Of a stretch of 64,000 bases of DNA, positions 35,740 through 44,299 are shown in pieces. The DNA is taken from positions 62,001 to 126,000 of the forward strand of contig NZ_UEFQ01000024.1 of NCBI RefSeq assembly GCF_900489465.1. Direction: 5' to 3'. A program made the translations under genes and the position numbers. The stretch's first letter is position 1; every line of letters begins with the position of its first letter. The DNA is from Aequorivita sp. CIP111184 (GTDB lineage Bacteria > Bacteroidota > Bacteroidia > Flavobacteriales > Flavobacteriaceae). Below the pieces are notes generated by a model, which saw only the letters and a list, made by a program, of their open reading frames with translations, was not told the origin of the DNA and searched no databases.

Positions 35740-37407
35740 ATGTGTGGAATTGTATGTGCATTCAAACTTAAAGAGCCAGCAGACGCTCTTCGACTTCAAG
35801 TATTGTCTATGGCAAAATGTATCCGTCATCGCGGACCGGACTGGAGTGGAATTTTCAGTAACGCCAAAGCTATAATGGCCCACGAGCGTCTAGCCATTGT
35901 TGATCCCACTTCGGGGAAACAACCATTATTTAGCAGCGATGGTAATTTGGTTCTTGCCGCCAATGGTGAAATCTATAATCACCTTGAGCTTCGGAAACAA
36001 TTCAAAAATTATAACTTCCAAACCAAAAGCGACTGCGAAGTAATCCTGCCGTTATACAAAGAAAAAGGCGCAAGCTTCCTTGATGAAATGAACGGCATCT
36101 TCGGATTTGCGTTGTACGACATTGAAAATGACAACTACTTTATAGCCCGCGACCATATGGGTATTATTCCTCTTTATATGGGTTGGGATCAACACGGAAC
36201 ATTTTACGTTGCTTCAGAATTAAAGGCTTTGGAAGGCTTATGTACAAAAATTGAACTCTTCCCTCCCGGCCATTATTTGGACAGCCGCGAAGGCGAGCTG
36301 AAACGCTGGTATTCACGAGATTGGATGGATTATGAAAACGTAAAAGACAACGCCACTGAAATCGCCGAGCTCCGCAAAGCGTTGGAAGCAGCGGTACACC
36401 GTCAACTGATGAGCGATGTGCCTTACGGCGTATTACTTTCCGGTGGGTTAGACAGCAGTATTACTTCTGCCATCGCAAAAAAATATGCTGAAAAACGTAT
36501 TGAAAGTGAAGATACCGAAGGTGCTTGGTGGCCACAGCTACACAGCTTCGCCATCGGACTTGAAGGCAGTCCCGATCTTGCTGCTGCACAAAAAGTGGCA
36601 GATCATTTAAAGACGGTGCACCACGAAATAAAATTTACAATACAGGAAGGTATAGATGCTATCCGTGATGTGATTTATCATCTAGAAACCTATGACATCA
36701 CCACTATCCGCGCCAGCACGCCTATGTATTTAATGGCTCGTGCTATTAAAGCAATGGGCATAAAAATGGTACTTAGCGGCGAAGGTGCTGATGAAATCTT
36801 TGGAGGTTATCTCTATTTTCACAAAGCCCCAAATGCAGAGGAATTCCACAAGGAAAATGTTCGTAAGCTTGATAAGCTGCATATGTATGATTGTCTTCGC
36901 GCCAACAAATCGCTTGCAAGTTGGGGTATTGAAGGGCGTGTTCCTTTTTTAGACAAAGAATTTATGGATGTAGCCATGCGCATCAACCCACAGGATAAAA
37001 TGATTAACGGTGAGCGCATGGAAAAATGGGTACTCCGCAAAGCCTTTGAAGATATGCTACCGGCAAGCGTAGCGTGGCGCCAAAAGGAACAATTTAGCGA
37101 CGGCGTTGGGTACAGTTGGATAGACACTTTAAAAGAAATGGTAAACGAACATGTAACCGACGAACAACTCGCGAATGCAAAATACAAGTTCCCGCTACAA
37201 ACCCCTTCCAGCAAGGAAGAGTTTTATTACAGAAGTATTTTTGCGGAACATTACCCAAGCGACACCGCAGCGCTTAGCGTGCCTTCTGTTCCATCTGTCG
37301 CGTGCAGCAGTCCGATTGCTTTGGAATGGGATGCAAGTTTTAAAAATATGAACGACCCTAGTGGACGGGCAGTGAAGAATGTCCATTCGGATGCTTATGG
37401 GAAGTAG
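35740..37407 (+). CDS. asnB: Asparagine synthase (glutamine-hydrolysing) B
   Basis: Makes asparagine from aspartate, ATP and glutamine. The 555-residue protein begins MCGIVCAF, with Cys2 as the glutaminase nucleophile. The N-terminal class II amidotransferase domain (to about 200) includes RHRGPDWSG and ANGEIYNH. The synthetase domain has the ATP pyrophosphatase loop LLSGGLDSS near residue 230 and SGEGADEIFGGY near 345. Length matches E. coli AsnB. It is preceded by a candidate Asn-codon attenuator and followed by a strong terminator at 37431-37463, so it is a single-gene unit. About 45 residues at the C-terminus are Ser/Pro-rich (LSVPSVPSVA), as in other AsnB proteins. Confidence 0.96.
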   Translation: MCGIVCAFKLKEPADALRLQVLSMAKCIRHRGPDWSGIFSNAKAIMAHERLAIVDPTSGKQPLFSSDGNLVLAANGEIYNHLELRKQFKNYNFQTKSDCEVILPLYKEKGASFLDEMNGIFGFALYDIENDNYFIARDHMGIIPLYMGWDQHGTFYVASELKALEGLCTKIELFPPGHYLDSREGELKRWYSRDWMDYENVKDNATEIAELRKALEAAVHRQLMSDVPYGVLLSGGLDSSITSAIAKKYAEKRIESEDTEGAWWPQLHSFAIGLEGSPDLAAAQKVADHLKTVHHEIKFTIQEGIDAIRDVIYHLETYDITTIRASTPMYLMARAIKAMGIKMVLSGEGADEIFGGYLYFHKAPNAEEFHKENVRKLDKLHMYDCLRANKSLASWGIEGRVPFLDKEFMDVAMRINPQDKMINGERMEKWVLRKAFEDMLPASVAWRQKEQFSDGVGYSWIDTLKEMVNEHVTDEQLANAKYKFPLQTPSSKEEFYYRSIFAEHYPSDTAALSVPSVPSVACSSPIALEWDASFKNMNDPSGRAVKNVHSDAYGK

Positions 37408-37430
37408 TGAATAGTCAGTATTTATAAAGA

Positions 37431-37463
37431 AAAAGCGCCGGAAGAAAAACATCCGGCGCTTTT
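37431..37463. terminator. Intrinsic terminator after asnB
   Basis: A 12-bp perfect GC-rich stem AAAAGCGCCGGA / TCCGGCGCTTTT (37431-37442 with 37452-37463) with a short A-rich loop. The symmetry allows use from both strands (asnB and the gene ending at 37482). Confidence 0.9.
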
Positions 37464-37481
37464 GTATATTTTATTTGGCGA

Positions 37482-37847
37482 TTATTCTACTATATAATAT
37501 AGGTTCCCGTTTTCATCCATTAAAAGTGTAAGAACCTGAAGTTCACAAAAATCTACATTCGTAAATTCTACAGAATTTTGTGCATCATCAGCAATACGGA
37601 TATCGTAAGCACATAGGGTTTGATTATCAATTGGAATGCTCACATTTACCATGGTGTTATCTTCAAACCGATCATAGGGAATAATGTCATCTCCCCAATT
37701 GTTTGTGTTAGTATCTGTAACATATATTCCATAAAGACTAAGGCCGGTATGGTTAACAATGTCAAATCTCAATTCATAATTTTGCGCGAACATAGAGGTG
37801 GCAAAAAATGATGAAATAAAGAAAAATAAAAATGTGATTTTTTTCAT
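37482..37847 (-). CDS. Secreted protein of unknown function
   Basis: 121 residues with a Sec signal peptide ending SMFAQ (about residue 22). The mature part is a small beta-sandwich-like sequence: FDIVNHTGLSLYGIYV, then NNWGDDII, then CAYDIRIADD and NVDFCEL. That order (a tissue-like 'NxTGxxxYxxYV', 'WGxDxL', 'CxYDIRxxD', 'NVxxCxL') recurs in small exported proteins of several bacterial phyla, sometimes mislabelled as metabolic enzymes. Two cysteines could form a disulfide. No function is known. The 286 bp upstream hold no recognisable gene. Confidence 0.75.
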   Translation of the reverse strand: MKKITFLFFFISSFFATSMFAQNYELRFDIVNHTGLSLYGIYVTDTNTNNWGDDIIPYDRFEDNTMVNVSIPIDNQTLCAYDIRIADDAQNSVEFTNVDFCELQVLTLLMDENGNLYYIVE

Positions 37848-38134
37848 AATAAGTGGTTTAGATGTTGGCTACTCTATATGCTTTTCACCTTTCGCGTTAG
37901 TTGAAAACAATACTAAATATACATAAAAAATAATTTCAAATTATTTTTAACCCACTCATTTTTAAAAACTTATTGGTTTATACAGATTCACAATATGCAA
38001 TAGCAGATTATCAAAAAAATATATTATAAAAACTTAAGTGTTGAAATTTATAGAACACTATATTTCCGCTGAGAAATAAACTAAGGCAACGAACATTTAT
38101 ACGGTTGTTCTGCAGAAAAGAAATTAATATGATA

Positions 38135-38647
38135 CTACTCCACGGAAAGTCCCATCAAAACCAGAACCCAAAAAATACCGCCCACTATAAGTAATATTAA
38201 TTGCCGTGCGTTAAAGCTTTCGGTGTCTCTAATTTCATAGCAATTACTATTCCGGATACCGTAGTTTAAAGCTTCCACCGCAGGTAAAAAAAACAAAAAT
38301 GAAAGAAAGGAAACCAAAAAGTAAGGCTCGGGCAATTTGCCGGCAATATTAAACCCTATAACTCCTAAAAAACAACCCAGTGATGAAAACGTTTTTGTAT
38401 AATCTTTGGATTGTGCAAACTCCTGCACCTTTTCAAAAAGTCCATTTAAAAAGAAAATGGCAAAAATGGCGCGTGGCACAGGCATAATATCTAAATTGTC
38501 CTTCTCCTTAAAAAACTTCCAAGTTTTATACATCCACCAAATAGAATAAAGCCCAAAACTGATAACGTTTAGAATAATAAACTTTTGAAGCGAAACAATC
38601 TCTATTTTTGTGTTTTCAATTTCGTTAAGTGTAATAGTTTCTTCCAT
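38135..38647 (-). CDS. DUF4234-like membrane protein
   Basis: 170 residues with about four hydrophobic helices. The first, FIILNVISFGLYSIWWMYKT, matches the 'LxxxTFGIYxIYWxYKxW' pattern of DUF4234-type membrane domains. The rest of the protein is less conserved in my reading. No function is known. An exact -7 box (TATATTTG, minus strand) lies at 38671-38678, and the gene is divergent from the STAS-like gene at 38760. Confidence 0.75.
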   Translation of the reverse strand: MEETITLNEIENTKIEIVSLQKFIILNVISFGLYSIWWMYKTWKFFKEKDNLDIMPVPRAIFAIFFLNGLFEKVQEFAQSKDYTKTFSSLGCFLGVIGFNIAGKLPEPYFLVSFLSFLFFLPAVEALNYGIRNSNCYEIRDTESFNARQLILLIVGGIFWVLVLMGLSVE

Positions 38648-38670
38648 AGATGATGCTTTTTTAAAAAAAA

Positions 38671-38678
38671 CAAATATA
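38671..38678 (-). promoter_or_regulatory. -7 box (TATATTTG) of the DUF4234-like gene
   Basis: CAAATATA on the plus strand reads TATATTTG on the minus strand, an exact TAnnTTTG match 23 nt upstream of the ATG at 38647. Confidence 0.55.
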
Positions 38679-38759
38679 TTCTTTTAAGCAAAAGAACACT
38701 ATTCCAAGGAATTATTTTAAAACTTGTTTATCTTTAAAAAACCAACCAAATCACAAATC

Positions 38760-39149
38760 ATGAGTATGTTTCATTATTATAATCTTAAAGATTCCGAAGT
38801 ATTTATCTTTGATAATTTTCTGGTGAATCAAATAAAAGAAGGAGTTACTGTAACGCCTGAACACAATGAAAGACTCCGCAAAATACTAGACACACATTTT
38901 TCAAATAAAAAAGTGGTTTATATCTCCAACAGGTATTTTAATTATGCCGTAGATCCCCTTACCTATCTTGAAACTTCAAAAATCCACAACCTCGTGGCTA
39001 TGGCAATAGTTGCTAAAACCGATTTGGCAAAATCAAATGCCAACTTGGAAAGCATGTTCTACAAAAAGAATTTTGAAGTGTTTGAAACATTAAGCGAAGC
39101 CATGGGATGGGTTCAAAATCAATTAGTAGAAAGTGAAAAAGAAATTTAG
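38760..39149 (+). CDS. STAS-like protein, paralogue of 43895-44299
   Basis: 129 residues, soluble. The pattern is beta-alpha with VVYISNRYFNYAVDPLTY in the middle, LAMAIVAKTDLA-type helix and strand, LESMFYKKNFEVF, and a final SEAMGWVQ helix. It resembles SpoIIAA/STAS-like folds; no phosphorylatable serine can be pointed out. A paralogue 5 kb away shares the YISNR, LESxFxKKxFxVFxxLxEA and overall length. I chose the ATG at 38760 over a TTG 36 nt upstream, because a -7-like TATCTTTA lies at 38729-38736, between the two. Confidence 0.75.
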   Translation: MSMFHYYNLKDSEVFIFDNFLVNQIKEGVTVTPEHNERLRKILDTHFSNKKVVYISNRYFNYAVDPLTYLETSKIHNLVAMAIVAKTDLAKSNANLESMFYKKNFEVFETLSEAMGWVQNQLVESEKEI

Positions 39150-39172
39150 GTTTCTAAATATTTTTTCAAGAC

Positions 39173-40357
39173 TTAATATTTATTCATATAATCTGAAACA
39201 AATTCTTGTAGCGATGCCCCATGGATATTTTTGGCTATTACCTTTCCACGGACGTCCAGAATAAAATTAGCAGGAATGGATTGTATGCGCAGGCTTTTCA
39301 TAAATGGAGCATCATCGCCTTGTAAATGTGAAGCGTGCAACCATCTATATGCACCATCCTTTTCAATAGCTTTTTCCCAAGCTTCTTTATTTGTTTCAAG
39401 ACCATAAGCTAAAATCTGAAAACCTTGGTTATGGTATTTATCCCACAGGGGCACGAGCACGTCGCGGTTTTCTTTTCTACATGGCACACACCATGACGCC
39501 CACACATCTATAACCGTTAGTTTTTTTCCGAATTTGGAATGTACAGAAACCGTGTCGCCGTTTAACATTGGCAAAGCAACATCTGGAAAAATAGCGCCTT
39601 TAAGCAGGGGTAATTTCTCTGTTTCGGCTTTATCACAAAGTTGTTTTACCCAAGCTTCATTGGGGGTTTTTGCATTCCATTTTTCACATTGCTGAAAAAG
39701 AAATTCTGGCACTCGTTCATAATCATTTTGGGGGCTTACCCATCTAACCGCTACCAACGATGCTAGCAGTTGGTTAGTGTTTTCAGCAAAAGCTATTAGT
39801 TGTTTTTGATAATTCAACAGCGCTTCTTCTTTTTCTAGCAACTGGGAACCCTCATGCACATCCCAACTTTTGTTTTTTAAGTATTGCTGAAAAGCTTCCT
39901 TTTTTATATCGCGAAGTTTTAGCAAAGCTTTATTAGCTGCTGTAGGATTTTTAATTTGAAAGCTATTCTGAAAATTATCAAGTTCTGCAGAAATTTGAAG
40001 GGTTTCCCCCGTTTGCCAAACCACAGGCATATAATTTGCAATGATGGTATCTTCATTATTTAATTTATTGGGAAGGTCTCCTTTTTTTTGCACTGCAACC
40101 TCAAAAAGTGTCGCTTGGGAAATTATTGGAAGGTTTTGAAAAGCAAAACTACCATCATCTGCCACCAAGGCGGAATCAATCACTTTTCCTAAAAATGAAG
40201 CAGCTAAATCGTTCAGTTTTTGTGGTTGGATGAGATAAACCTTATGTTTAAATCCATCATATTTAGAACTTTGCAACGTACCATAAATGGAAGGGTGTGG
40301 GTTGCAGCTACATAATAAATTAATACAAGAGAGAAATATAATTATTTTGGACTTCAT
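39173..40357 (-). CDS. TlpA-like thioredoxin lipoprotein with N-terminal DUF4369-like domain
   Basis: A 394-residue exported lipoprotein (lipobox LCSC-N, Cys18). The N-terminal half is beta-rich and DUF4369-like, a helical middle segment follows, and the C-terminal 140 residues form a thioredoxin fold with WASWCVPCRKEN as active site and RIQSIPANFILD as the cis-Pro region. Expected role is a periplasmic thiol-disulfide reductase; the partner is unknown. It has the same architecture as the 16542-17657 protein but is divergent in sequence. It lies 18 bp downstream of menB on the same strand and may be co-transcribed with it. Confidence 0.9.
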   Translation of the reverse strand: MKSKIIIFLSCINLLCSCNPHPSIYGTLQSSKYDGFKHKVYLIQPQKLNDLAASFLGKVIDSALVADDGSFAFQNLPIISQATLFEVAVQKKGDLPNKLNNEDTIIANYMPVVWQTGETLQISAELDNFQNSFQIKNPTAANKALLKLRDIKKEAFQQYLKNKSWDVHEGSQLLEKEEALLNYQKQLIAFAENTNQLLASLVAVRWVSPQNDYERVPEFLFQQCEKWNAKTPNEAWVKQLCDKAETEKLPLLKGAIFPDVALPMLNGDTVSVHSKFGKKLTVIDVWASWCVPCRKENRDVLVPLWDKYHNQGFQILAYGLETNKEAWEKAIEKDGAYRWLHASHLQGDDAPFMKSLRIQSIPANFILDVRGKVIAKNIHGASLQEFVSDYMNKY

Positions 40358-40375
40358 AGGAAGTATTACGTCAAT

Positions 40376-41215
40376 TTATGGCAACCATTTTTTATCAAAG
40401 TTTGGCTTTCGTTTTTCAAGAAAAGCATCACGTCCTTCTTTTGCTTCATCTGTCATATATGCCAATCGCGTGGCTTCTCCAGCAAAAACCTGCTGGCCAA
40501 CCATGCCGTCGTCCGTAAGATTCATGGCAAACTTCAGCATTTTAATTGAAGTTGGACTCTTCGCTAGAATTTCCTGCGCCCATTCATAAGCTGTATCTTC
40601 CAATTCATCGTGCGGAATCACGGCGTTTACCATCCCCATTTCAAAAGCTTGTTGTGCGCTGTAATTTCTTCCGAGGAAAAAGATTTCCCTAGCACGCTTC
40701 TGCCCTACCATTTTGGCCAAATAGGCACTTCCGTAGCCACCGTCAAAACTGGTAACATCGGCATCGGTTTGTTTAAAAATTGCGTGTTCCTTGCTTGCCA
40801 AAGTTAAATCGCAAACAACGTGCAAGCTATGCCCACCACCTACTGCCCAACCGGGAACAACACAGATAACTGCTTTTGGCATAAAACGAATCAATCGTTG
40901 CACATCAAGAATATTCAAACGGTGATACCCATCATCACCCACATAGCCTTGATGGCCACGCGCTTTTTGATCCCCGCCACTGCAAAAACTATAAACACCA
41001 TCTTTAGAGGAAGGTCCTTCCGCCGAAAGTAGCACGACACCAATAGAAATATCTTCCTGCGCATCGTGGAAGGCATCTAGCAATTCAGCAGTGGTTTTTG
41101 GGCGAAATGCATTGCGCACATCGGGCCTATTAAATGCAATGCGCGCCACGCCGTTTGATTTTTTATAAGTTATATCGGTATATTCTTTGGCGGTTTTCCA
41201 ATTGGGTGAAGACAT
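40376..41215 (-). CDS. menB: 1,4-dihydroxy-2-naphthoyl-CoA synthase
   Basis: Dieckmann-type ring closure of o-succinylbenzoyl-CoA in menaquinone synthesis. The 279-residue crotonase-fold enzyme has FNRPDVRNAFRP near residue 28, CSGGDQKARG and VGGGHSLHVVCDLTLAS, and the MenB-specific DADVTSFDGGYGSAYLAKMVGQKRAREIFFL region. It ends in KPNFDKKWLP, as MenB proteins do. I start at the ATG at 41215 (MSSPNWKTA); an upstream TTG lies inside the -7 box. It is about 3 kb from menD/menF, with unrelated genes between. Confidence 0.95.
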   Translation of the reverse strand: MSSPNWKTAKEYTDITYKKSNGVARIAFNRPDVRNAFRPKTTAELLDAFHDAQEDISIGVVLLSAEGPSSKDGVYSFCSGGDQKARGHQGYVGDDGYHRLNILDVQRLIRFMPKAVICVVPGWAVGGGHSLHVVCDLTLASKEHAIFKQTDADVTSFDGGYGSAYLAKMVGQKRAREIFFLGRNYSAQQAFEMGMVNAVIPHDELEDTAYEWAQEILAKSPTSIKMLKFAMNLTDDGMVGQQVFAGEATRLAYMTDEAKEGRDAFLEKRKPNFDKKWLP

Positions 41216-41233
41216 AATTGTTATTTTTGTTTT

Positions 41234-41241
41234 CAAAGATA
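41234..41241 (-). promoter_or_regulatory. -7 box of menB (TATCTTTG)
   Basis: CAAAGATA on the plus strand; an exact TAnnTTTG match on the minus strand, 18 nt upstream of the menB ATG. The transcript should start near 41228, giving a leader of roughly 12 nt. Confidence 0.6.
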
Positions 41242-41310
41242 GAAGATATTGTTTATTATTATTTTCTATTCTTATTACCTTTTTTCAAAAATAAATAATA
41301 ACAATAAAAA

Positions 41311-42429
41311 ATGCGCAGCTTCCTTCTTTTCCTCGGAATTCTTTTCACTTTAAACCTAACAGCTCAAGAAGCTTACAAATTCACAACAGTCACAGATCTT
41401 GAAGCAACACCCGTGATAAGTCAAGGAATTACTGGTACTTGCTGGAGTTTTAGCAGTACTTCATTTTTAGAAAGCGAAATAATTCGTCTTACTGGAAAGA
41501 AAGTAGATTTAAGTGAAATGTACCAAGTGCGAAATACCTATCCACTAAAAGCCGAAAATTTTATTATGCGTCAAGGGAAAGCACAGTTTAGTGAAGGTGG
41601 CTTGGCTCATGATGTGATGAATTCTGTAGAAAGAAATGGTTTGGTTCCCGAAGAAGCCTTTAGCGGATTATTTGCTGGAGAAACAAAATACAATCACGCC
41701 GAAATGGTTGCTGTATTGGAAGCAATGCTCAAAACATACATAGACAATCCTGGAAGGAAATTGAGCAAGAAATGGCGCGCAGCAATTGATGGAGTTCTTG
41801 ATGCCTATATCGGTGAAAACGTAACCAATTTTATGTTTGAAGGAAAACAATACACCCCGCAGACCTTTTTGGCCATGACCAAGATACAGCCAGCAGATTA
41901 CATAAATATTACCAGTTTTACACAAGCTCCGTTCTATTCAAAATTTATATTGAACATCCCCGATAACTGGAGCAATGGCAGTTTTTATAATGTTCCATTA
42001 GATGAAATGATGGCAATGATTGACAATGCATTGGAAAAAGGTTTTTCGGTAGAACTGGATTGTGATGTTAGTGAAAAAACGTTTTCTTCCAAAGATGGCG
42101 TTGCAGTTATTCCCGAAAATATTGAAAACAATATAAAGGCCCTTCAGGGTATTTATCCTGAAAAGAAAATAACACAGGAATACCGTCAGGATGAATTTGA
42201 AAATTATGACACAACCGATGACCATTTAATGCACATTACAGGATTGCTTCGCGATCAAAACGGTACAAAATATTATAAAGTGAAAAATAGCTGGGGCACT
42301 GATGAAACAAGAGTTGCAAATGGTGGTTATGTATATTTCAGCGAAGCTTATATGCGCTTAAAAGCGGTAAGTATTACAGTTCATAAAGATGCGCTTTCTA
42401 AGAATATAGCGAAAAAATTAAAATTATAA
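41311..42429 (+). CDS. Secreted C1-family (bleomycin hydrolase-like) cysteine peptidase
   Basis: A 372-residue papain-fold peptidase with a Sec signal (MRSFLLFLGILFTLNLTAQ). The catalytic Cys lies in GITGTCWSFS (near residue 47), the His in HLMHITG (near 310) and the Asn in KVKNSWGT. These are the C1B bleomycin hydrolase/PepC-type motifs. The signal peptide means it works outside the cytoplasm, unlike classical PepC. Length is shorter than the roughly 450 residues of cytoplasmic family members. Likely a periplasmic aminopeptidase; substrate unknown. Confidence 0.9.
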   Translation: MRSFLLFLGILFTLNLTAQEAYKFTTVTDLEATPVISQGITGTCWSFSSTSFLESEIIRLTGKKVDLSEMYQVRNTYPLKAENFIMRQGKAQFSEGGLAHDVMNSVERNGLVPEEAFSGLFAGETKYNHAEMVAVLEAMLKTYIDNPGRKLSKKWRAAIDGVLDAYIGENVTNFMFEGKQYTPQTFLAMTKIQPADYINITSFTQAPFYSKFILNIPDNWSNGSFYNVPLDEMMAMIDNALEKGFSVELDCDVSEKTFSSKDGVAVIPENIENNIKALQGIYPEKKITQEYRQDEFENYDTTDDHLMHITGLLRDQNGTKYYKVKNSWGTDETRVANGGYVYFSEAYMRLKAVSITVHKDALSKNIAKKLKL

Positions 42430-42496
42430 CAGACATAGGAACTGATAACCAAGAACAATCCTCCACAAAACCATTTAAAATTGGCTCAAATTTTGA

Positions 42497-42504
42497 TACC
42501 TTTG
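42497..42504 (+). promoter_or_regulatory. -7 box (TACCTTTG), leaderless start
   Basis: An exact TAnnTTTG match ending 5 nt before the ATG at 42510, so the mRNA of the next gene should be leaderless or nearly so. Confidence 0.6.
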
Positions 42505-42509
42505 ATGCA

Positions 42510-42989
42510 ATGAAAAAACTACTGTTTCTTCTTCTTTTGCTTCCGCTGATCACTTCGGCACAGTTGGATTTTGAGAGCAACAAATTTAAACTTGATTTTG
42601 TTAAGCTTCCAGAAATTGAAAGTTTGATGACCAATTCCTTGCCTTCAGAATCAAATTTCACGAACAAATATTCCAAAAAACTTCCTTCCTTTAAATTGAG
42701 CAAAGATAATTACCGCGAACCTGTGAGTATGTTTGATGCAATGGCCTCAAATGAAAGTTACGTAAAATCTAACATTCAGATTTCACTCGATCCTAGAGAA
42801 TACGGAGTTTATGGTGGTAATGCCAGTTATTCAGCAGATGGCTCAACATCTGTCAAAAATATAGCTTATAAAGAGTCGCGAGGTTTTTTAAGACCAGAAC
42901 TTATGCCCTATTCCTACGGTGTTTTCCAACGCCCTCGGCGAAGTGGTTTCTATGTGGACTATGGCATTTATGCTACGCCTTCACAATAG
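42510..42989 (+). CDS. Secreted protein of unknown function
   Basis: 159 residues with a clear Sec signal (MKKLLFLLLLLPLITSAQ). The mature protein is Ser/Tyr/Asn-rich with no recognised domain; the C-terminal third contains PREYGVYGGNASYS and RPRRSGFYVDYGIY. The last 9 bp overlap the convergent S1-domain gene. Function unknown. The -7 box at 42497-42504 and signal peptide support it as a real gene. Confidence 0.75.
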   Translation: MKKLLFLLLLLPLITSAQLDFESNKFKLDFVKLPEIESLMTNSLPSESNFTNKYSKKLPSFKLSKDNYREPVSMFDAMASNESYVKSNIQISLDPREYGVYGGNASYSADGSTSVKNIAYKESRGFLRPELMPYSYGVFQRPRRSGFYVDYGIYATPSQ

Positions 42990-43811
42990 TTCTATACCGT
43001 CTTCCTTAATTGTAATTTGTTTGTCTTTGTAGAGTGTTCCAATTGCTTTTTTAAAGCTTTTCTTGCTCATTCCCAATAAATTTTTTATAGAGTCTGGATC
43101 AGATTTGTCGTGTAGTGGTAAAAATCCACCAGCAGCTTCCAACTCTTCACGGATAAAATTGGCATTTGGCTCGATACTTTTGTAACCTGGCGTTTGCAGC
43201 ACAAGGTCTATTTTATTGTCGGGACGAATTTTTTTTACGAATGCCTTCATTTTATCACCCGTACGAATATCCTCAAAAATATCTTCTATATAAATTAACC
43301 CTTTATGAACACCATTTACAATTGCATTAGCTCCTTTTTCTGTTAGGTGTGTGACCAATATATCAACTTCAGAAAATGGCTCAATGGTCAAAGTTTCATT
43401 ACTAAGAAAGTGGTTTGTTTTACTACTGCCCACCAAGCGATTTGTCTTTTCATCGATATATAAATATACAATGTACCAATTACCCTTTTTCATAGGTCGT
43501 GCTTGCTCCTTAAAAGGAACGAACAATTGTTTTTCCAAACCCCAATCCATAAAGGCTCCATATTCCGTTACGTCACTACAATGTAAATATCCAAAAGTAT
43601 TTAATTGCAAAAAAGGATCTAGAGTTGTAGCTATGGGTCTTTCTTCATTATCAAGATAAATGAAGACTGAAATATCATCACCAATTTCATATTCCTCAGG
43701 TTTATATTTATGTGGTAGCAACACCACATTTTCCTCGTCATCGCCTAAATATAGACCCGGTTCGGTTTCCCTAAGAATCTCTAAAGTATTGTATTCGCCC
43801 AGTTTTATCAT
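42981..43811 (-). CDS. S1-like RNA-binding protein, CvfB/YitL family
   Basis: A 276-residue protein of the CvfB family. It has several tandem OB/S1-like domains (for example VTEYGAFMDWGLEKQLFVP near residue 80 and NGVHKGLIYIEDIFEDIRTGDKMKAFV near 165) and a C-terminal winged-helix segment (GMSKKSFKKAIGTLY). Homologues bind RNA and affect virulence-gene expression in Firmicutes; the role in flavobacteria is not established. Its -7 box (43817-43824) ends 5 nt before the ATG, so the transcript is probably leaderless. It converges with the upstream gene, overlapping by 9 bp. Confidence 0.9.
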   Translation of the reverse strand: MIKLGEYNTLEILRETEPGLYLGDDEENVVLLPHKYKPEEYEIGDDISVFIYLDNEERPIATTLDPFLQLNTFGYLHCSDVTEYGAFMDWGLEKQLFVPFKEQARPMKKGNWYIVYLYIDEKTNRLVGSSKTNHFLSNETLTIEPFSEVDILVTHLTEKGANAIVNGVHKGLIYIEDIFEDIRTGDKMKAFVKKIRPDNKIDLVLQTPGYKSIEPNANFIREELEAAGGFLPLHDKSDPDSIKNLLGMSKKSFKKAIGTLYKDKQITIKEDGIELL

Positions 43812-43816
43812 AGCTG

Positions 43817-43824
43817 CAAAGGTA
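43817..43824 (-). promoter_or_regulatory. -7 box of the CvfB-like gene (TACCTTTG), leaderless
   Basis: CAAAGGTA on the plus strand. It lies 5 nt from the ATG at 43811, within the 83-bp spacer shared with the divergent STAS-like gene. Confidence 0.6.
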
Positions 43825-43894
43825 CTGTATTCTTTGAAAAAAAACGAAGAACACGTATATAGAGATAAAACTAAAGATGTAAATTCACTTTCAA

Positions 43895-44299
43895 ATGCAG
43901 AAAATTTCTCCCCATACCCTTCCTGATCATTTCCATTTAAAAAAAATAGTGGAAACAGATATTGGTATACTTTATTTTTATGATAATATTGTTGTGTTTG
44001 AAGCCTATGAAGGAGTTATACTTTCTTATAAAACAGCTTTCTCTGTCTTACTGAAAGGATTAACTATTGTTGGAGCTGAAACCTTTGTTTATATTTCAAA
44101 TAGGGTACATTCTTATTCTATAAAACCTATGGACTATAAATATCTCAACAAAGTGCCAACCTTAAAAGCTGTAGGTCTGGTTTATTATAACGAAGTAGGA
44201 CGTTCCATTGCTGATTTGGAATCTAATTTTTGCAAAAAACCATTCCATGTTTTTGATAATCTTACTGAAGCAATAATCTGGGGAAAAGGTTATTTATAA
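43895..44299 (+). CDS. STAS-like protein, paralogue of 38760-39149
   Basis: 134 residues, soluble. It shares with its paralogue the central FVYISNR-HSYSIKPMDY region, LESNFCKKPFHVF and the C-terminal LTEAIIWGKG helix. The N-terminal strand-helix part is more diverged. Function unknown; the fold is guessed to be STAS/SpoIIAA-like. The 3' end overlaps menD (opposite strand) by 6 bp. It is divergent from the CvfB-like gene. Confidence 0.75.
   Translation: MQKISPHTLPDHFHLKKIVETDIGILYFYDNIVVFEAYEGVILSYKTAFSVLLKGLTIVGAETFVYISNRVHSYSIKPMDYKYLNKVPTLKAVGLVYYNEVGRSIADLESNFCKKPFHVFDNLTEAIIWGKGYL

Noticed and set aside
36819-37214. 131-codon minus-strand ORF inside asnB
   Set aside because: Antisense shadow of the asnB synthetase domain; no supporting features.
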